A DNA stretch of 64,000 nucleotides from Chryseobacterium aurantiacum (GTDB taxonomy: Bacteria > Bacteroidota > Bacteroidia > Flavobacteriales > Weeksellaceae), in NCBI RefSeq assembly GCF_003020585.1, contig NZ_PXUE01000001.1, positions 1,178,001 to 1,242,000 of the forward strand, written 5' to 3'. The position numbers and the translations under genes are program-made. The number at the start of each line of letters is the position of its first letter. Position 1 is the first letter of the stretch. The notes under the pieces were generated by a model that had not been told where the DNA came from, ran no database searches, and saw only the letters and a program-made list of their open reading frames with translations. This document shows, piece after piece, positions 8,720 through 17,586 of the stretch.

Positions 8720-10288
8720 TTAATTTTTAATCCTTTGTAAATTCAAGTCCTGAAAGTCGAAGCTAAAGTCTATATTGGGAGATATTCCTTTCATTTTTAT
8801 GCCTTGGGCCTTTCCGTTTTCATCTAAATTAAACATGGCAAAGGCATCGCAGTTCATATCTTTATAATCCCATTTAATGGCAAAAGTATTTGCTTTATAA
8901 AAGCTCATTGGACCATTGAGTTTTGGTGATCGGAATGATTTAAACCACAGTTGATTTCCTTTTAAGAAGATTTCAATTTTTCCAAACCATTTATCTTCGT
9001 ACAATCCAATTAAATCTTCGTTCTTTATTGTTGTATTTTTTGCTTTGCTTACCGTTTCCCAAACCTTTTTGGTCACATCATCCCCTGATTCTTTTTGAGA
9101 CTTAAAATAAGCAGAATACTTATCTACCCAACCGAAATCATTAAGCTCCAAATAGCTGTCAATAATGGTCTGACTAACCGATGAGAAAACACCGGAACCA
9201 CCATTTTCTGTGTTGGTAAGAATAACAATTCCCAAATTTAAATCAGGAATCATGGTAACAATAGAAAGCATCCCGGGTAGGCCGCCAGTATGAGAAACAC
9301 TTAGATTTCCTTTCATATCAGATAAATTCCAGCCTAGACCATACCCATTGAAATGTTGGTTATATCTCGGATTAGGATTAATTTGATCAACCGTATGGAT
9401 GGTCCACATTTCATTTTGTCTTTCTTTGGTAAAAAGCTGTTGGTTTAACCCCGAACCATATTTACCCTTGTTTAGCTGAACAAGCATCCATTTGGACATG
9501 TCATCAACATTGGAGACGATTCCCCCGGCAGCACCATTTACCATTGCTCCGTATAAAGATATTTTTTTTATAGTGCCGGATTCTGAGGAATGTGGAGAAG
9601 CCATTAAGCTAATATCCTTTACCTGGCTTATAGAACTAAAAGAATTTTGCATTTGCAATGGTTCCATAATGCGTTTTTGAACAAAATTTTCCCAACTCAT
9701 TCCACCTACTCTTGCAATAACCTCACCCGCCACCAGATACAATTGATTGTCATAATTAAATTGGGTCCGGAAACCAGAAACAGGTGCAAAATACTGGAAA
9801 GACGTTATTACATCCTTAATGGTAAAGTCAGTACCGTCAGGAAACATCATTAAGTCACCAGCTCCTAAGCCAAGACCGCTACGGTGACACAATAAATCTT
9901 CTATTGTAAAGTTTTCTGTAACATAGTCATTGTACATTTTAAATTCGGGGATGTATTTTTTGACATTATCATCCCAGGAAAGTTTTCCTTCATCTACCAA
10001 AATAGATAAAGCTGCTGTTGTAAAAGCCTTGCTGTTGGAAGCAATTTCAAAGTTTGTATGCTCATCAATAAGTGATTTTGTATCTATTGATTTTACACCA
10101 TAGCCTTTTTTGTGAATTACTTTTCCATCTTTTACAATAGCCACAGCGGCCCCTGCAACATGGAATTTTTCTATTGCATTGTTAACAAGAGCATCAACTT
10201 CTTTGGAAGTTAATTGGCCGGATAAATTGTTGCTTGCAAATAAGGTAGTAATGGTAATAATGAGTAGAGACAATTGTATTTTTGTCAT
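8720..10288 (-). CDS. class C beta-lactamase-like serine hydrolase
   Basis: This is a periplasmic serine hydrolase of the beta-lactamase/PBP4* superfamily (Pfam Beta-lactamase), 522 aa. A signal peptide covers about 1-24. The motifs are S-x-x-K as SNSK at 84-87, Y-x-N as YDN in NYDNQLYLVAG, and HTGG in the position of the KTG triad. A C-terminal region of about 100 aa after the catalytic domain looks like the DUF3471-type beta domain often attached to these enzymes. Such proteins are usually esterases, D-amino peptidases or of unknown substrate, and the HTG triad argues against a true AmpC. Single gene, no operon partner. Confidence 0.9.
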   Translation of the reverse strand: MTKIQLSLLIITITTLFASNNLSGQLTSKEVDALVNNAIEKFHVAGAAVAIVKDGKVIHKKGYGVKSIDTKSLIDEHTNFEIASNSKAFTTAALSILVDEGKLSWDDNVKKYIPEFKMYNDYVTENFTIEDLLCHRSGLGLGAGDLMMFPDGTDFTIKDVITSFQYFAPVSGFRTQFNYDNQLYLVAGEVIARVGGMSWENFVQKRIMEPLQMQNSFSSISQVKDISLMASPHSSESGTIKKISLYGAMVNGAAGGIVSNVDDMSKWMLVQLNKGKYGSGLNQQLFTKERQNEMWTIHTVDQINPNPRYNQHFNGYGLGWNLSDMKGNLSVSHTGGLPGMLSIVTMIPDLNLGIVILTNTENGGSGVFSSVSQTIIDSYLELNDFGWVDKYSAYFKSQKESGDDVTKKVWETVSKAKNTTIKNEDLIGLYEDKWFGKIEIFLKGNQLWFKSFRSPKLNGPMSFYKANTFAIKWDYKDMNCDAFAMFNLDENGKAQGIKMKGISPNIDFSFDFQDLNLQRIKN

Positions 10289-10589
10289 AATGGATTATTT
10301 TATATCATGGTTTTATTTACCACTAAGCCTCATGATGGAGGAAAGTGGATATTAGCAGAACCAAAGCTATCGATTAATAATCTAACTTCAAAATGCTGAA
10401 TCGGCTTTAAATTATGCATAAGAATTGGATGAAAGCAAGATGTAAAATTGTTATTATTGAAGATGCTAATATTTTTTACAAATCATTGTGTAAAGGGACT
10501 TTAGAGTACTTTTAGAGGCATACATGAAAAAAATAAAATCTATTCTCATTTCGATGAAAATTTTGATTTAATTTGCAGAAAAATAAAAT
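10289..10589. other. divergent intergenic region, hydrolase / kup
   Basis: This 301-bp region lies between divergent genes. A weak -7-like TAATTTG is at 10569-10575, very close to the kup ATG. No repeat, RNA or ORF was seen. Confidence 0.4.
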
Positions 10590-12548
10590 ATGTCTGGACA
10601 TAATTCCTCAGATTTTCATAAGAGGATTACTCTTGCAGGATCGCTGATAGCAATCGGTATTGTATTCGGTGATATTGGTACTTCACCCCTGTATACGCTT
10701 AATGCGGTTTTTCATCATAAGGTCATCACGGAAGTCATAGCGCTTGGCAGTTTAAGCTGTATTTTTTGGACCCTTGTTTTCCAGACCACCATCAAATATG
10801 TTCTCATTACTTTGCAGGCAGATAATAAAGGAGAGGGTGGTATCTTTTCCCTATATGCCCTGGTTCGGAGATACAGTGGGAAGTGGCTTGTCTTTATTGC
10901 AATGGCAGGAGGTGCTTTTCTGATGGCAGATGGTATTATTACCCCGCCTATGTCTGTTTCGTCAGCCGTAGAAGGAGTACAGGCCGTCGTCCCGGGGTTT
11001 GATACCGTTCCCGTCATTGTAGGAATTTTGATCCTATTATTCATGTTTCAGCAGTTTGGTACCGATAAAATAGGAAAAGTATTTGGTCCTGTAATGATCA
11101 TTTGGTTTGGTTTTATTGGAGGAATAGGTGTAATGGCAATAGGAAATAATTGGGAAGTCCTAAGAGCGCTGAATCCTTACTATGCCTATCAAATGCTGGT
11201 TAATGAACCTAAAGGATTTTGGTTGTTAGGAAGTATTTTTCTGTGTACCACAGGAGCAGAGGCTTTATATAGCGATATGGGACACTGTGGACGAAATAAT
11301 ATCAGGTTTACCTGGATCTTTATAAAAGTAGCCCTTATTCTGTGTTATGCAGGTCAAACAACATGGCTTCTTGACCATGTAGGAGAGGAAGTGGGAGGCT
11401 TAAGTCCTTTTTATCATATCGTTCCGAAATCTATATTCTGGCTGGCTTTAGGGATTGCTACCCTGGCAACAATTATTGCTTCTCAGGCTTTAATCAGTGG
11501 CTGTTTTACCCTTATCAACGAGGCCATAAGACTTAATATATGGCCCAAGCACATGGTATTGTTTCCTAGTAATGTGAAGGGACAGCTTTATATTCCTGCA
11601 ATTAATTGGTTTTTGATGTGTGGCTGTGTAGGAATGGTGCTTTACTTTAAAGAAAGTACAAAAATGGAAGCAGCATTTGGTTTAAGTGTTACCCTTACCA
11701 TGCTGATGAGTACAATTCTGATTAATGCTTATCTGCGTATCAAAAGAGTTCCTTTTATTTTTAATATCATCATTACAGGGATTTTCTTAGCAATAGAATT
11801 AAGTTTCCTGTCTGCCAATCTTTTAAAAGTGAAAGAAGGCGGATGGATAACCCTGATCCTGGGGCTTTCACTTTTCGCGGTGATGTACATTTGGTGGAGA
11901 GGAAGACAAATCAAGTCCAATATTCAATCCTTTGTAAAACTGTCTGAATATCTTCCGCTATTAACCAAGTTGAGTACAGATGAAAACCTGCCAAAATACG
12001 CTACAAATCTAGTTTATCTCACTACTTCAGATTCAGAAAAAAAGATAGAAAAAACAGTAATGGATTCCATTTTAAAATTTGGACTTCCAAAGCGTGCTGA
12101 TATTTATTGGTTTGTTCATGTCAATATTTTAGATGTACCCTACGGGCAGGAGTATTCTGTAGATACGGTGATCAGAAATGATGTTTATTATATCCAACTG
12201 GACTTAGGATTCCGTGAAGACCCAAGAATTGGTTATTATTTCAAGCAGGTAGTTAATGATATGCTAGAAAATAACGAAGTAGATGCCGAAGAATCTTTTG
12301 AACAGGCATACCAGCAGAACAAGATAGGTGATTTTAAATTTATGATTATGGATAGCTTCCTTTCTTATGATAACAGAATGCCATTTTGGAAGAACTTCAT
12401 CATGAAAGGCTATTACAATTTGCGTTATTTATCGGTAAAAGATTATATCAATTTCGGACTCGATAAAAGCCATATCGAAACAGAACAGTATCCGTTGGTA
12501 GTTGTTCCGTTTGCAGAAAATAAACTGGAGAGAAAGGTTCAAATGTAA
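10590..12548 (+). CDS. kup: KUP-family potassium uptake transporter
   Basis: Kup proteins import K+ across the inner membrane by proton symport. The 652-aa product has the family signature GDIGTSPLYTL near residues 29-39, an N-terminal block of about 12 membrane helices (to about residue 440) and a roughly 200-aa cytoplasmic C-terminal domain. Length is normal for the family. The ATG chosen gives a short cytoplasmic N-terminus (MSGHNSSDFHKR) before the first helix, as usual. It is monocistronic and followed by a strong terminator. Confidence 0.95.
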   Translation: MSGHNSSDFHKRITLAGSLIAIGIVFGDIGTSPLYTLNAVFHHKVITEVIALGSLSCIFWTLVFQTTIKYVLITLQADNKGEGGIFSLYALVRRYSGKWLVFIAMAGGAFLMADGIITPPMSVSSAVEGVQAVVPGFDTVPVIVGILILLFMFQQFGTDKIGKVFGPVMIIWFGFIGGIGVMAIGNNWEVLRALNPYYAYQMLVNEPKGFWLLGSIFLCTTGAEALYSDMGHCGRNNIRFTWIFIKVALILCYAGQTTWLLDHVGEEVGGLSPFYHIVPKSIFWLALGIATLATIIASQALISGCFTLINEAIRLNIWPKHMVLFPSNVKGQLYIPAINWFLMCGCVGMVLYFKESTKMEAAFGLSVTLTMLMSTILINAYLRIKRVPFIFNIIITGIFLAIELSFLSANLLKVKEGGWITLILGLSLFAVMYIWWRGRQIKSNIQSFVKLSEYLPLLTKLSTDENLPKYATNLVYLTTSDSEKKIEKTVMDSILKFGLPKRADIYWFVHVNILDVPYGQEYSVDTVIRNDVYYIQLDLGFREDPRIGYYFKQVVNDMLENNEVDAEESFEQAYQQNKIGDFKFMIMDSFLSYDNRMPFWKNFIMKGYYNLRYLSVKDYINFGLDKSHIETEQYPLVVVPFAENKLERKVQM

Positions 12549-12556
12549 GATCTAAA

Positions 12557-12596
12557 TAAAAGCAGTCATATTGAAAAATACGACTGCTTTTTTGTA
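12557..12596 (+). terminator. rho-independent terminator of kup
   Basis: AAAAGCAGTC-TATT pairs with AATA-GACTGCTTTT, followed by a T run. Confidence 0.8.
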
Positions 12597-12756
12597 TGTA
12601 TTTCTTCACTATTGATAAAGTTTTAAAGTACCTATTTCCGAAAACAGAGATTCTGTTACAACTTCCTGTAATTAAGATACTCGGATTGTTTCTATTCTTC
12701 TGAACTTTGCCATACCCAATAACAGAGTTTAAACTTGAGCGAAAAAAATAAATAAT

Positions 12757-13695
12757 ATGCAAACAATATTAGGGGCCAATGGGCAGATTGGCGAAGAGCT
12801 GGCAAGAGAACTAAAAAGAACCTTTACTTCAGAGATCCGGATTGTCAGTAGAAATGCAAAAAAAATAAATGATACAGATGAGGTGTTTTCTGCAGATTTA
12901 TCTATCCGCGAAAAGGCTGTTGAAGCAGTAAAAGGTAGTGATATTGCCTACTTTACATTAGGACTTCCAATAAGTTCCGACCTTTGGGAGAAGCAGTTTC
13001 CACTTATTCTTCATAATGTCATAGAGGCTTGTAAAATCAACGGAACAAAGCTTGTTTTCTTTGATAATACTTATATGTATCCACAAGATGATCGTGTTTT
13101 GACAGAAAAAACACCATTTGCTCCTGTGGGAAGAAAAGGAAGAGTGAGAAGAAAAATGGCAGAAATGGTTTTGAAAGAAATTGAATCAGGTGAACTGGAA
13201 GCGGTTATTTGCCGTGCTCCTGAATTTTATGGCCCAGGAAAAACACAAAGTATTACCAATACGTTGATTTTTGACAATATCAAGGAAAATAAAAAACTAA
13301 AAGTCCCTTTAAGTGTTCATAAAAAGAGAAGCTTGATTTGGACGCCTGATGCAAGCCGTGCAACAGCATTAATAGGAAATACCCCTGACGCATTCGGGCA
13401 AACATGGCATCTTCCCGTTTACAAAAGCCATCCAACCTATCAGGAGTTTATCGGAATAGCTTCTGAAATTTATGGTGAAAATTTACAATACAATATAGTT
13501 TCAAAATTCTTATTTAAAACAGGTTCATTATTCAATCAAAAGATAAAAGAGTTGCTGGAGCTGCTTCCAAGATATGAACACGATAATATATTCGATGATT
13601 CAAAATTCAGAAACAGATTCCCGGAATTTCAGGTGACTACCTACAAGCAGGGAATCGGCCAGATTAAAAATGAACAGCTTTTAGAGAAAAAATAA
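12757..13695 (+). CDS. NAD-dependent epimerase/dehydratase-family protein
   Basis: The 312-aa protein has a Rossmann-fold nucleotide-binding motif at the extreme N-terminus (GANGQIGEEL, residues 6-15) and belongs to the atypical/extended short-chain dehydrogenase family (NmrA/epimerase-like). A Tyr-rich segment (FFDNTYMYPQDDR) and a C-terminal substrate-binding region fit this family. The substrate is unknown. An AraC regulator (14091-15002) follows on the same strand after a degraded gene; epimerase and AraC neighbours of this sort are familiar in flavobacteria and suggest local control, by inference. Confidence 0.85.
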   Translation: MQTILGANGQIGEELARELKRTFTSEIRIVSRNAKKINDTDEVFSADLSIREKAVEAVKGSDIAYFTLGLPISSDLWEKQFPLILHNVIEACKINGTKLVFFDNTYMYPQDDRVLTEKTPFAPVGRKGRVRRKMAEMVLKEIESGELEAVICRAPEFYGPGKTQSITNTLIFDNIKENKKLKVPLSVHKKRSLIWTPDASRATALIGNTPDAFGQTWHLPVYKSHPTYQEFIGIASEIYGENLQYNIVSKFLFKTGSLFNQKIKELLELLPRYEHDNIFDDSKFRNRFPEFQVTTYKQGIGQIKNEQLLEKK

Positions 13696-13756
13696 AATCA
13701 GTAACTTAGGATTGGTTACAAATAGTCTTATTTTTAACCATATAGATACATAGGCT

Positions 13757-14029
13757 ATGCTGACAAAAAAATATTTAGATGAATTAACGTATGAAATAAT
13801 AGGAGGCGCTATTGAAGTACACAAAATAATGGGTAGAGGATTGCTGGAGAGTGTTTATCACCAATGCTTAAAGGAAGAGTTACTATCGAGAAAAATAAAT
13901 TTTCTAACCTATATGAAACTATTGCAATGTCCTAAGGGCATCCTTATTAATTTCAATTGCTCAAATATTTTTAAAGAAAGACAAAAGATCTTTGTTAACG
14001 AATATTTTAGCAATTTATCCAACCAATAA
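13757..14029 (+). pseudogene. internally deleted GxxExxY-family protein
   Basis: The N-terminal half carries the family hallmark GRGLLESVY (GxxExxY) followed by CLKEELLSRKI, and the C-terminal part the familiar LLINFN-type segment (KGILINFN). The roughly 35-40 residues normally between them, with the beta strands and the D/E-K residues thought to form a nuclease-like core, are missing in frame: RKI runs straight into NFLTYMKLL. The ORF is 90 aa instead of the usual 120-130. It is therefore probably a non-functional remnant with an open frame. It separates the epimerase from the AraC gene. Confidence 0.7.
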
Positions 14030-14090
14030 AACAATGTTTCTATGTGTTTTATTTAAAAAAATATTAATATATAAATTCCCAAGTGGATAT

Positions 14091-15002
14091 ATGAAAACCC
14101 CAGAGAAAGTTTCGTCAATTAGTACACTGCATCAGTTTTTAGGATTGAAAAAACCATCAAATCCATTAATCAGTGTTTTCAATTTTGACGATGTAAAACT
14201 GAAGTCGGAAACAATCCTGAGTGCAGTCACTACAGACTTTTATGTAGTGATCTTAAAGAAAGACTGTGCCGGAGGAAAATGCAGGTACGGACAACAGTAT
14301 TATGATTTTGATGAAGGAATTATGTATTTCATTGCTCCTCATCAGGTTCTCCAGTTTGAAGACATACTCCTGAACGAGGTTAGAGGTTTTGTTTTGATAA
14401 TACATCCTGACTTTTTACATGGTTATCCACTGGCATCAAAGGTTAAAGATTATGGTTTTTTCTCCTATGCAGCGAATGAAGCATTATATCTTTCAGAAAA
14501 GGAGGAAAAATCTATCATGGATATTATAGATAATGTAGAACAGGAAATAGAAACCAATATGGATTCCTTTACACAGGATTTGCTGGTATCTAACCTTGAT
14601 CTGTTACTGAAATATTGTGATCGTTTTTATAACCGTCAGTTTTTAACCAGAAAAAAGGTTAACAATGATCTGCTTTCAAAACTGGAAACTTTACTCAATG
14701 ATTATTTTAGGAATGATAATTTGATTATCAATGGTATTCCTACTGTTCATTTTATTGCGGAACAGTTGAATCTGAGCGCAAATTACCTCAGTGATATGCT
14801 TCGGGTGCAGACCGGGCAAACCACACAGCAGCACATCCAAAACAAATTGATAGAAAAAGCAAAAGAATTATTGTCTTCTACAGAAATGTCAGTTTCTGAA
14901 ATTGCCTACCAGCTTGGGTTTGAGCATCCACAATCTTTTCACCGCCTGTTTAAAAACAGAACCTCAGTTTCTCCTCTGGAATTCAGGGCATCATTTAATT
15001 AA
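14091..15002 (+). CDS. AraC-family transcriptional regulator
   Basis: The 303-aa protein has a cupin-like N-terminal sensor domain (about 15-150) and a C-terminal double helix-turn-helix DNA-binding domain (about 205-300), including VSEIAYQLGFEHPQSFHRLFK, the classic AraC second-HTH region. The reading frame is open further upstream, but the ATG at 14091 (MKTPEKVSS) gives the N-terminus typical of this Bacteroidota subfamily, whereas the upstream extension is low-complexity and starts inside the GxxExxY remnant. The inducer is unknown; the epimerase two genes upstream is a plausible target. Confidence 0.9.
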   Translation: MKTPEKVSSISTLHQFLGLKKPSNPLISVFNFDDVKLKSETILSAVTTDFYVVILKKDCAGGKCRYGQQYYDFDEGIMYFIAPHQVLQFEDILLNEVRGFVLIIHPDFLHGYPLASKVKDYGFFSYAANEALYLSEKEEKSIMDIIDNVEQEIETNMDSFTQDLLVSNLDLLLKYCDRFYNRQFLTRKKVNNDLLSKLETLLNDYFRNDNLIINGIPTVHFIAEQLNLSANYLSDMLRVQTGQTTQQHIQNKLIEKAKELLSSTEMSVSEIAYQLGFEHPQSFHRLFKNRTSVSPLEFRASFN

Positions 15003-15051
15003 GAAAATAAATACTTACTTATTAAAAATATAACCGATAATCTTGTAACAT

Positions 15052-15085
15052 AAACGGCAAATATCCATGATATCTGCCGTTTAAT
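15052..15085 (+). terminator. hairpin after AraC gene
   Basis: AAACGGCA and TGCCGTTT form a perfect stem with an extended ATATC/GATAT inner pairing. The following T-tract is weak, so termination efficiency is uncertain. Confidence 0.5.
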
Positions 15086-15162
15086 AATAACTGTTTTGAA
15101 GGCGTTATTTGCAGATATGAAATGCTTTTAAAATGAAAATGGGAATCAGATAACTACACATC

Positions 15163-15717
15163 ATGACAACAGAATTTATCAACGCATTAGATATATTAAA
15201 GAAATGGGTTTCGCAAAAAGAAGCCGTTCTTGAAACCTCCCAATGGAAAAATGGACAGGAGGTTGTAGAATCAGAAAGCTTAAAATTTAATGTTCAGCCT
15301 GTTTCTTACAGTGAATTAGAAGAAATAAAAGCATTTACCCGGTATTTACTCCCTGAATCCTACTATCATTTTTTAGCTGAAATTGGAAGTGGAAAGTTTT
15401 TTATAGGGGAGTACCTACCAAGTTTTGAGATTTGTAATTTGGCCGAACTAAAAGAGTATAATATCCTTGTTCAGCAAGAAATTGAAGCAGTAGAGGAAGA
15501 GATAATTGATGAGTTTATTATGATGGGCTCAAATTGTTCTATGGGGGACTGGATGGGATTTTGCACGACAAAAAATGATGAAAAGAATTATGATATCTTT
15601 TGCCACGAGTACCCCATTGATGAATATGTAGAAATCTCAGACGAATTGAAATCATGGAGAACCTTTGATGAATGGATCATTAAAGCCATTGAAACGAAAG
15701 GACGAGAAACGTTGTAA
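15163..15717 (+). CDS. SMI1/KNR4-family protein
   Basis: The 184-aa acidic protein has the SMI1/KNR4 (SUKH) pattern: LLPESYYHFLAEIGSGKFFIG near residues 60-85, a central acidic stretch, and MGDWMGFCTT near 125-135. SUKH proteins are frequently immunity proteins of contact-dependent or polymorphic toxins, but others are general. No toxin gene is adjacent, so it is either an orphan immunity gene or a housekeeping member. It has no signal peptide and is therefore cytoplasmic. Confidence 0.75.
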   Translation: MTTEFINALDILKKWVSQKEAVLETSQWKNGQEVVESESLKFNVQPVSYSELEEIKAFTRYLLPESYYHFLAEIGSGKFFIGEYLPSFEICNLAELKEYNILVQQEIEAVEEEIIDEFIMMGSNCSMGDWMGFCTTKNDEKNYDIFCHEYPIDEYVEISDELKSWRTFDEWIIKAIETKGRETL

Positions 15718-15892
15718 AACCTCTGCAGAAGCCAAGACAGAAAAAGTAAAGAATTTCTCCATAGAATATTTGAAGGCCTAATTGAACAGATAGGAGACCA
15801 TTTCTTTAATTTCCTAAAAAAATGATTTTTTATCTTTAAAAATATAATAATATCCTAATAATGTCAAAATTGATGTTATTTTTTATTAGCTA

Positions 15893-15923
15893 TTGGGTTA
15901 TTCATGAGAAAAATATACTTTTG
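15893..15923 (+). promoter_or_regulatory. promoter of the first beta-helix/RCC1 module (TTG-N20-TACTTTTG)
   Basis: The -33 TTG at 15893-15895 and the -7 TACTTTTG at 15916-15923 have the spacing expected of a Bacteroidota sigma-A promoter. The same -7 box recurs at the same place before the duplicated module. Confidence 0.65.
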
Positions 15924-15927
15924 CAAT

Positions 15928-16391
15928 CAACAACATAGAAGATTGTTAATGATCATGTTGTTGCAATTAAAAAACTAAAACCAAAAACTAAACTTGAAAA
16001 CTAATTAAACCATGAAAAAGAATAACACCATCCGGTATTTACTTTACTAATTCATCAAAACCAATTGTTTACAACAATTTGAAACAACAGTAAGTTCTCC
16101 AATTTTTTAGAACAAAGAGTCGTATTTAACCAATAGGACTACTTCGATTATTCCCTCAAATCATATGGAAACAATATTGAGTCATGAAAACTTGACAAGT
16201 ATTCCACTATCGATTTTGGAAAAAAATGCGAGAAAGAGTGCTGTTTTATCAATTATGATGCTATCCTATTTTATCAACAAAAATAATGTCAAGATCAACG
16301 TTCATTCATTGATTGAGGCTTTTGTTTTTGTATGAGTTCATTTAAGAAAAATTCCAAGAATATTATTAAACCAATCAATTTTTATAAGATT
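15928..16391 (+). promoter_or_regulatory. long conserved 5' leader with initial hairpin (copy 1)
   Basis: Directly after the -7 box, CAACAACAT (15928-15936) pairs with ATGTTGTTG (15955-15963), so the transcript starts with a hairpin. The leader runs over 400 bases to the beta-helix gene and is homologous to that of copy 2 (21225-21686). A tiny ORF at 16012 encodes a 12-aa peptide containing IRYLL; copy 2 has a 15-aa equivalent with the same core. A 56-codon ORF at 16165-16335 is broken by stops in copy 2, so it is probably not coding. The stretch 15718-15890 holds nothing recognisable. Confidence 0.5.
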
Positions 16392-17567
16392 ATGACAAAA
16401 AAACTACTAATCATTGCCTTTGCAGGCTTATCGAGTACTATGGCTTTTGCAGCCGATTTATATGTTAGAAATGGCGGAACAGGCGGAGCTTATTCTACGG
16501 TAAGTGCGGCTATCACAGCGGCTTCAGAAGGAGAAAGAATCATCATTCAGCCCAAAGCGAATGGAGCAGCCTATGTAGAAAACATTACCATCAACAAATC
16601 ACTAACCTTTCTCTCTGAAACCAATTATAGTAAATATTTTATTCAGGGAACCGTTACCATCAATCCGGCTGCGGGAAGAGTGGTAAACATCAGTAATTTA
16701 AGCTCAGGAAACTATTCCATTTACAGCTTAGTGGCAAGCGGACCTACCACTGGTGGAAGAACTACCATAAACCTTTACAATTGTTATTTAAATAAGGTTA
16801 TTACCAATCAAGCCAATACTACAACCAATATTTCCGGTTCTAATGTGTTGGGAGAAATTAGTTTTTCTCATGGTAGAGTTACTGCTAATAAAGCACAGTC
16901 TATTTATGCTAATTCTACAACTTTAGATAGTAGTCTTGCAACATCGGATATTGAAGTGTACGGCAATGCTACAAGTTTTGGTTTATCACATTCACAATCA
17001 AGCTATAACTTTAAGTTTTACAATAATTTTTGCCGCGGGGTTTTTGTCTATGCTATTAAAACAGGCAGTAACAACGAAATTATTAATAATACGATCTATG
17101 ACCCTTATGGTGGTGATATAGCACCATTTTCCATCAACTTAAATAATGGAAACACAGGAAATATTTCTATTATGAATAATGCAGCTTCTTTTGTAGTAGG
17201 AACAACCGATGTTTGCATTAAAAACAACAATAATGCTACAGTGACTGCAAGCTACAACCTATTTACAAATCCATTTGTAACAGAGGGGGCGATGAACCAA
17301 AGCAATAATTCAGGATCTGTGAATATGAACTTTAGCGAGACAGCATTCACTGTAACTGGGATGAATGTAAATGCCGGAAATCCTGATGTAAGCTATACCG
17401 ACTTAGATTTAACAAGAAATGACGCAGGCCACTACGGCGGATCAAACAGCTGGACTAATTATTGGCCGGCAAATGCTGATACTAAACCACAGATAAACTA
17501 TCTGGTTACTCCACGAATAATCAGTGGTGGTACATTAAATATCAATGGATCTGGTTTTTCTAAATAA
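16392..17567 (+). CDS. secreted right-handed beta-helix protein (copy 1)
   Basis: The 391-aa product has a signal peptide (MTKKLLIIAFAGLSSTMAFA) followed by a polysaccharide-lyase-like fold start, LYVRNGGTGGAYSTVSAAIT...GERIIIQP, typical of pectate-lyase/parallel beta-helix proteins, then repeating short strands rich in N, T and S. No catalytic residues are evident. It ends with a segment like the first strand of a TIG/IPT domain (GGTLNINGSGF) and then stops, without a T9SS sorting tail. The start at 16392 matches the only ATG shared with copy 2; an in-frame ATG 60 bases upstream would put 20 residues before the signal peptide. It is 19 bases from the RCC1 gene and probably cotranscribed. Confidence 0.75.
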   Translation: MTKKLLIIAFAGLSSTMAFAADLYVRNGGTGGAYSTVSAAITAASEGERIIIQPKANGAAYVENITINKSLTFLSETNYSKYFIQGTVTINPAAGRVVNISNLSSGNYSIYSLVASGPTTGGRTTINLYNCYLNKVITNQANTTTNISGSNVLGEISFSHGRVTANKAQSIYANSTTLDSSLATSDIEVYGNATSFGLSHSQSSYNFKFYNNFCRGVFVYAIKTGSNNEIINNTIYDPYGGDIAPFSINLNNGNTGNISIMNNAASFVVGTTDVCIKNNNNATVTASYNLFTNPFVTEGAMNQSNNSGSVNMNFSETAFTVTGMNVNAGNPDVSYTDLDLTRNDAGHYGGSNSWTNYWPANADTKPQINYLVTPRIISGGTLNINGSGFSK

Positions 17568-17586
17568 TACTTAATGATATAACAAT

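Noticed and set aside
8720..10288. Second true beta-lactamase (AmpC)
   Set aside because: The KTG triad is HTG and a C-terminal extra domain is present, as in the broader serine-hydrolase group; resistance function cannot be claimed.
15163..15717. SMI1/KNR4 gene as part of a toxin-immunity locus
   Set aside because: No toxin-like or polymorphic C-terminal gene lies next to it; neighbours are an AraC regulator and the RCC1 module.
16165..16335. 56-codon ORF in the leader of the first beta-helix gene
   Set aside because: The homologous leader of copy 2 has stops and frame changes at this place, so there is no sign of protein-level selection.
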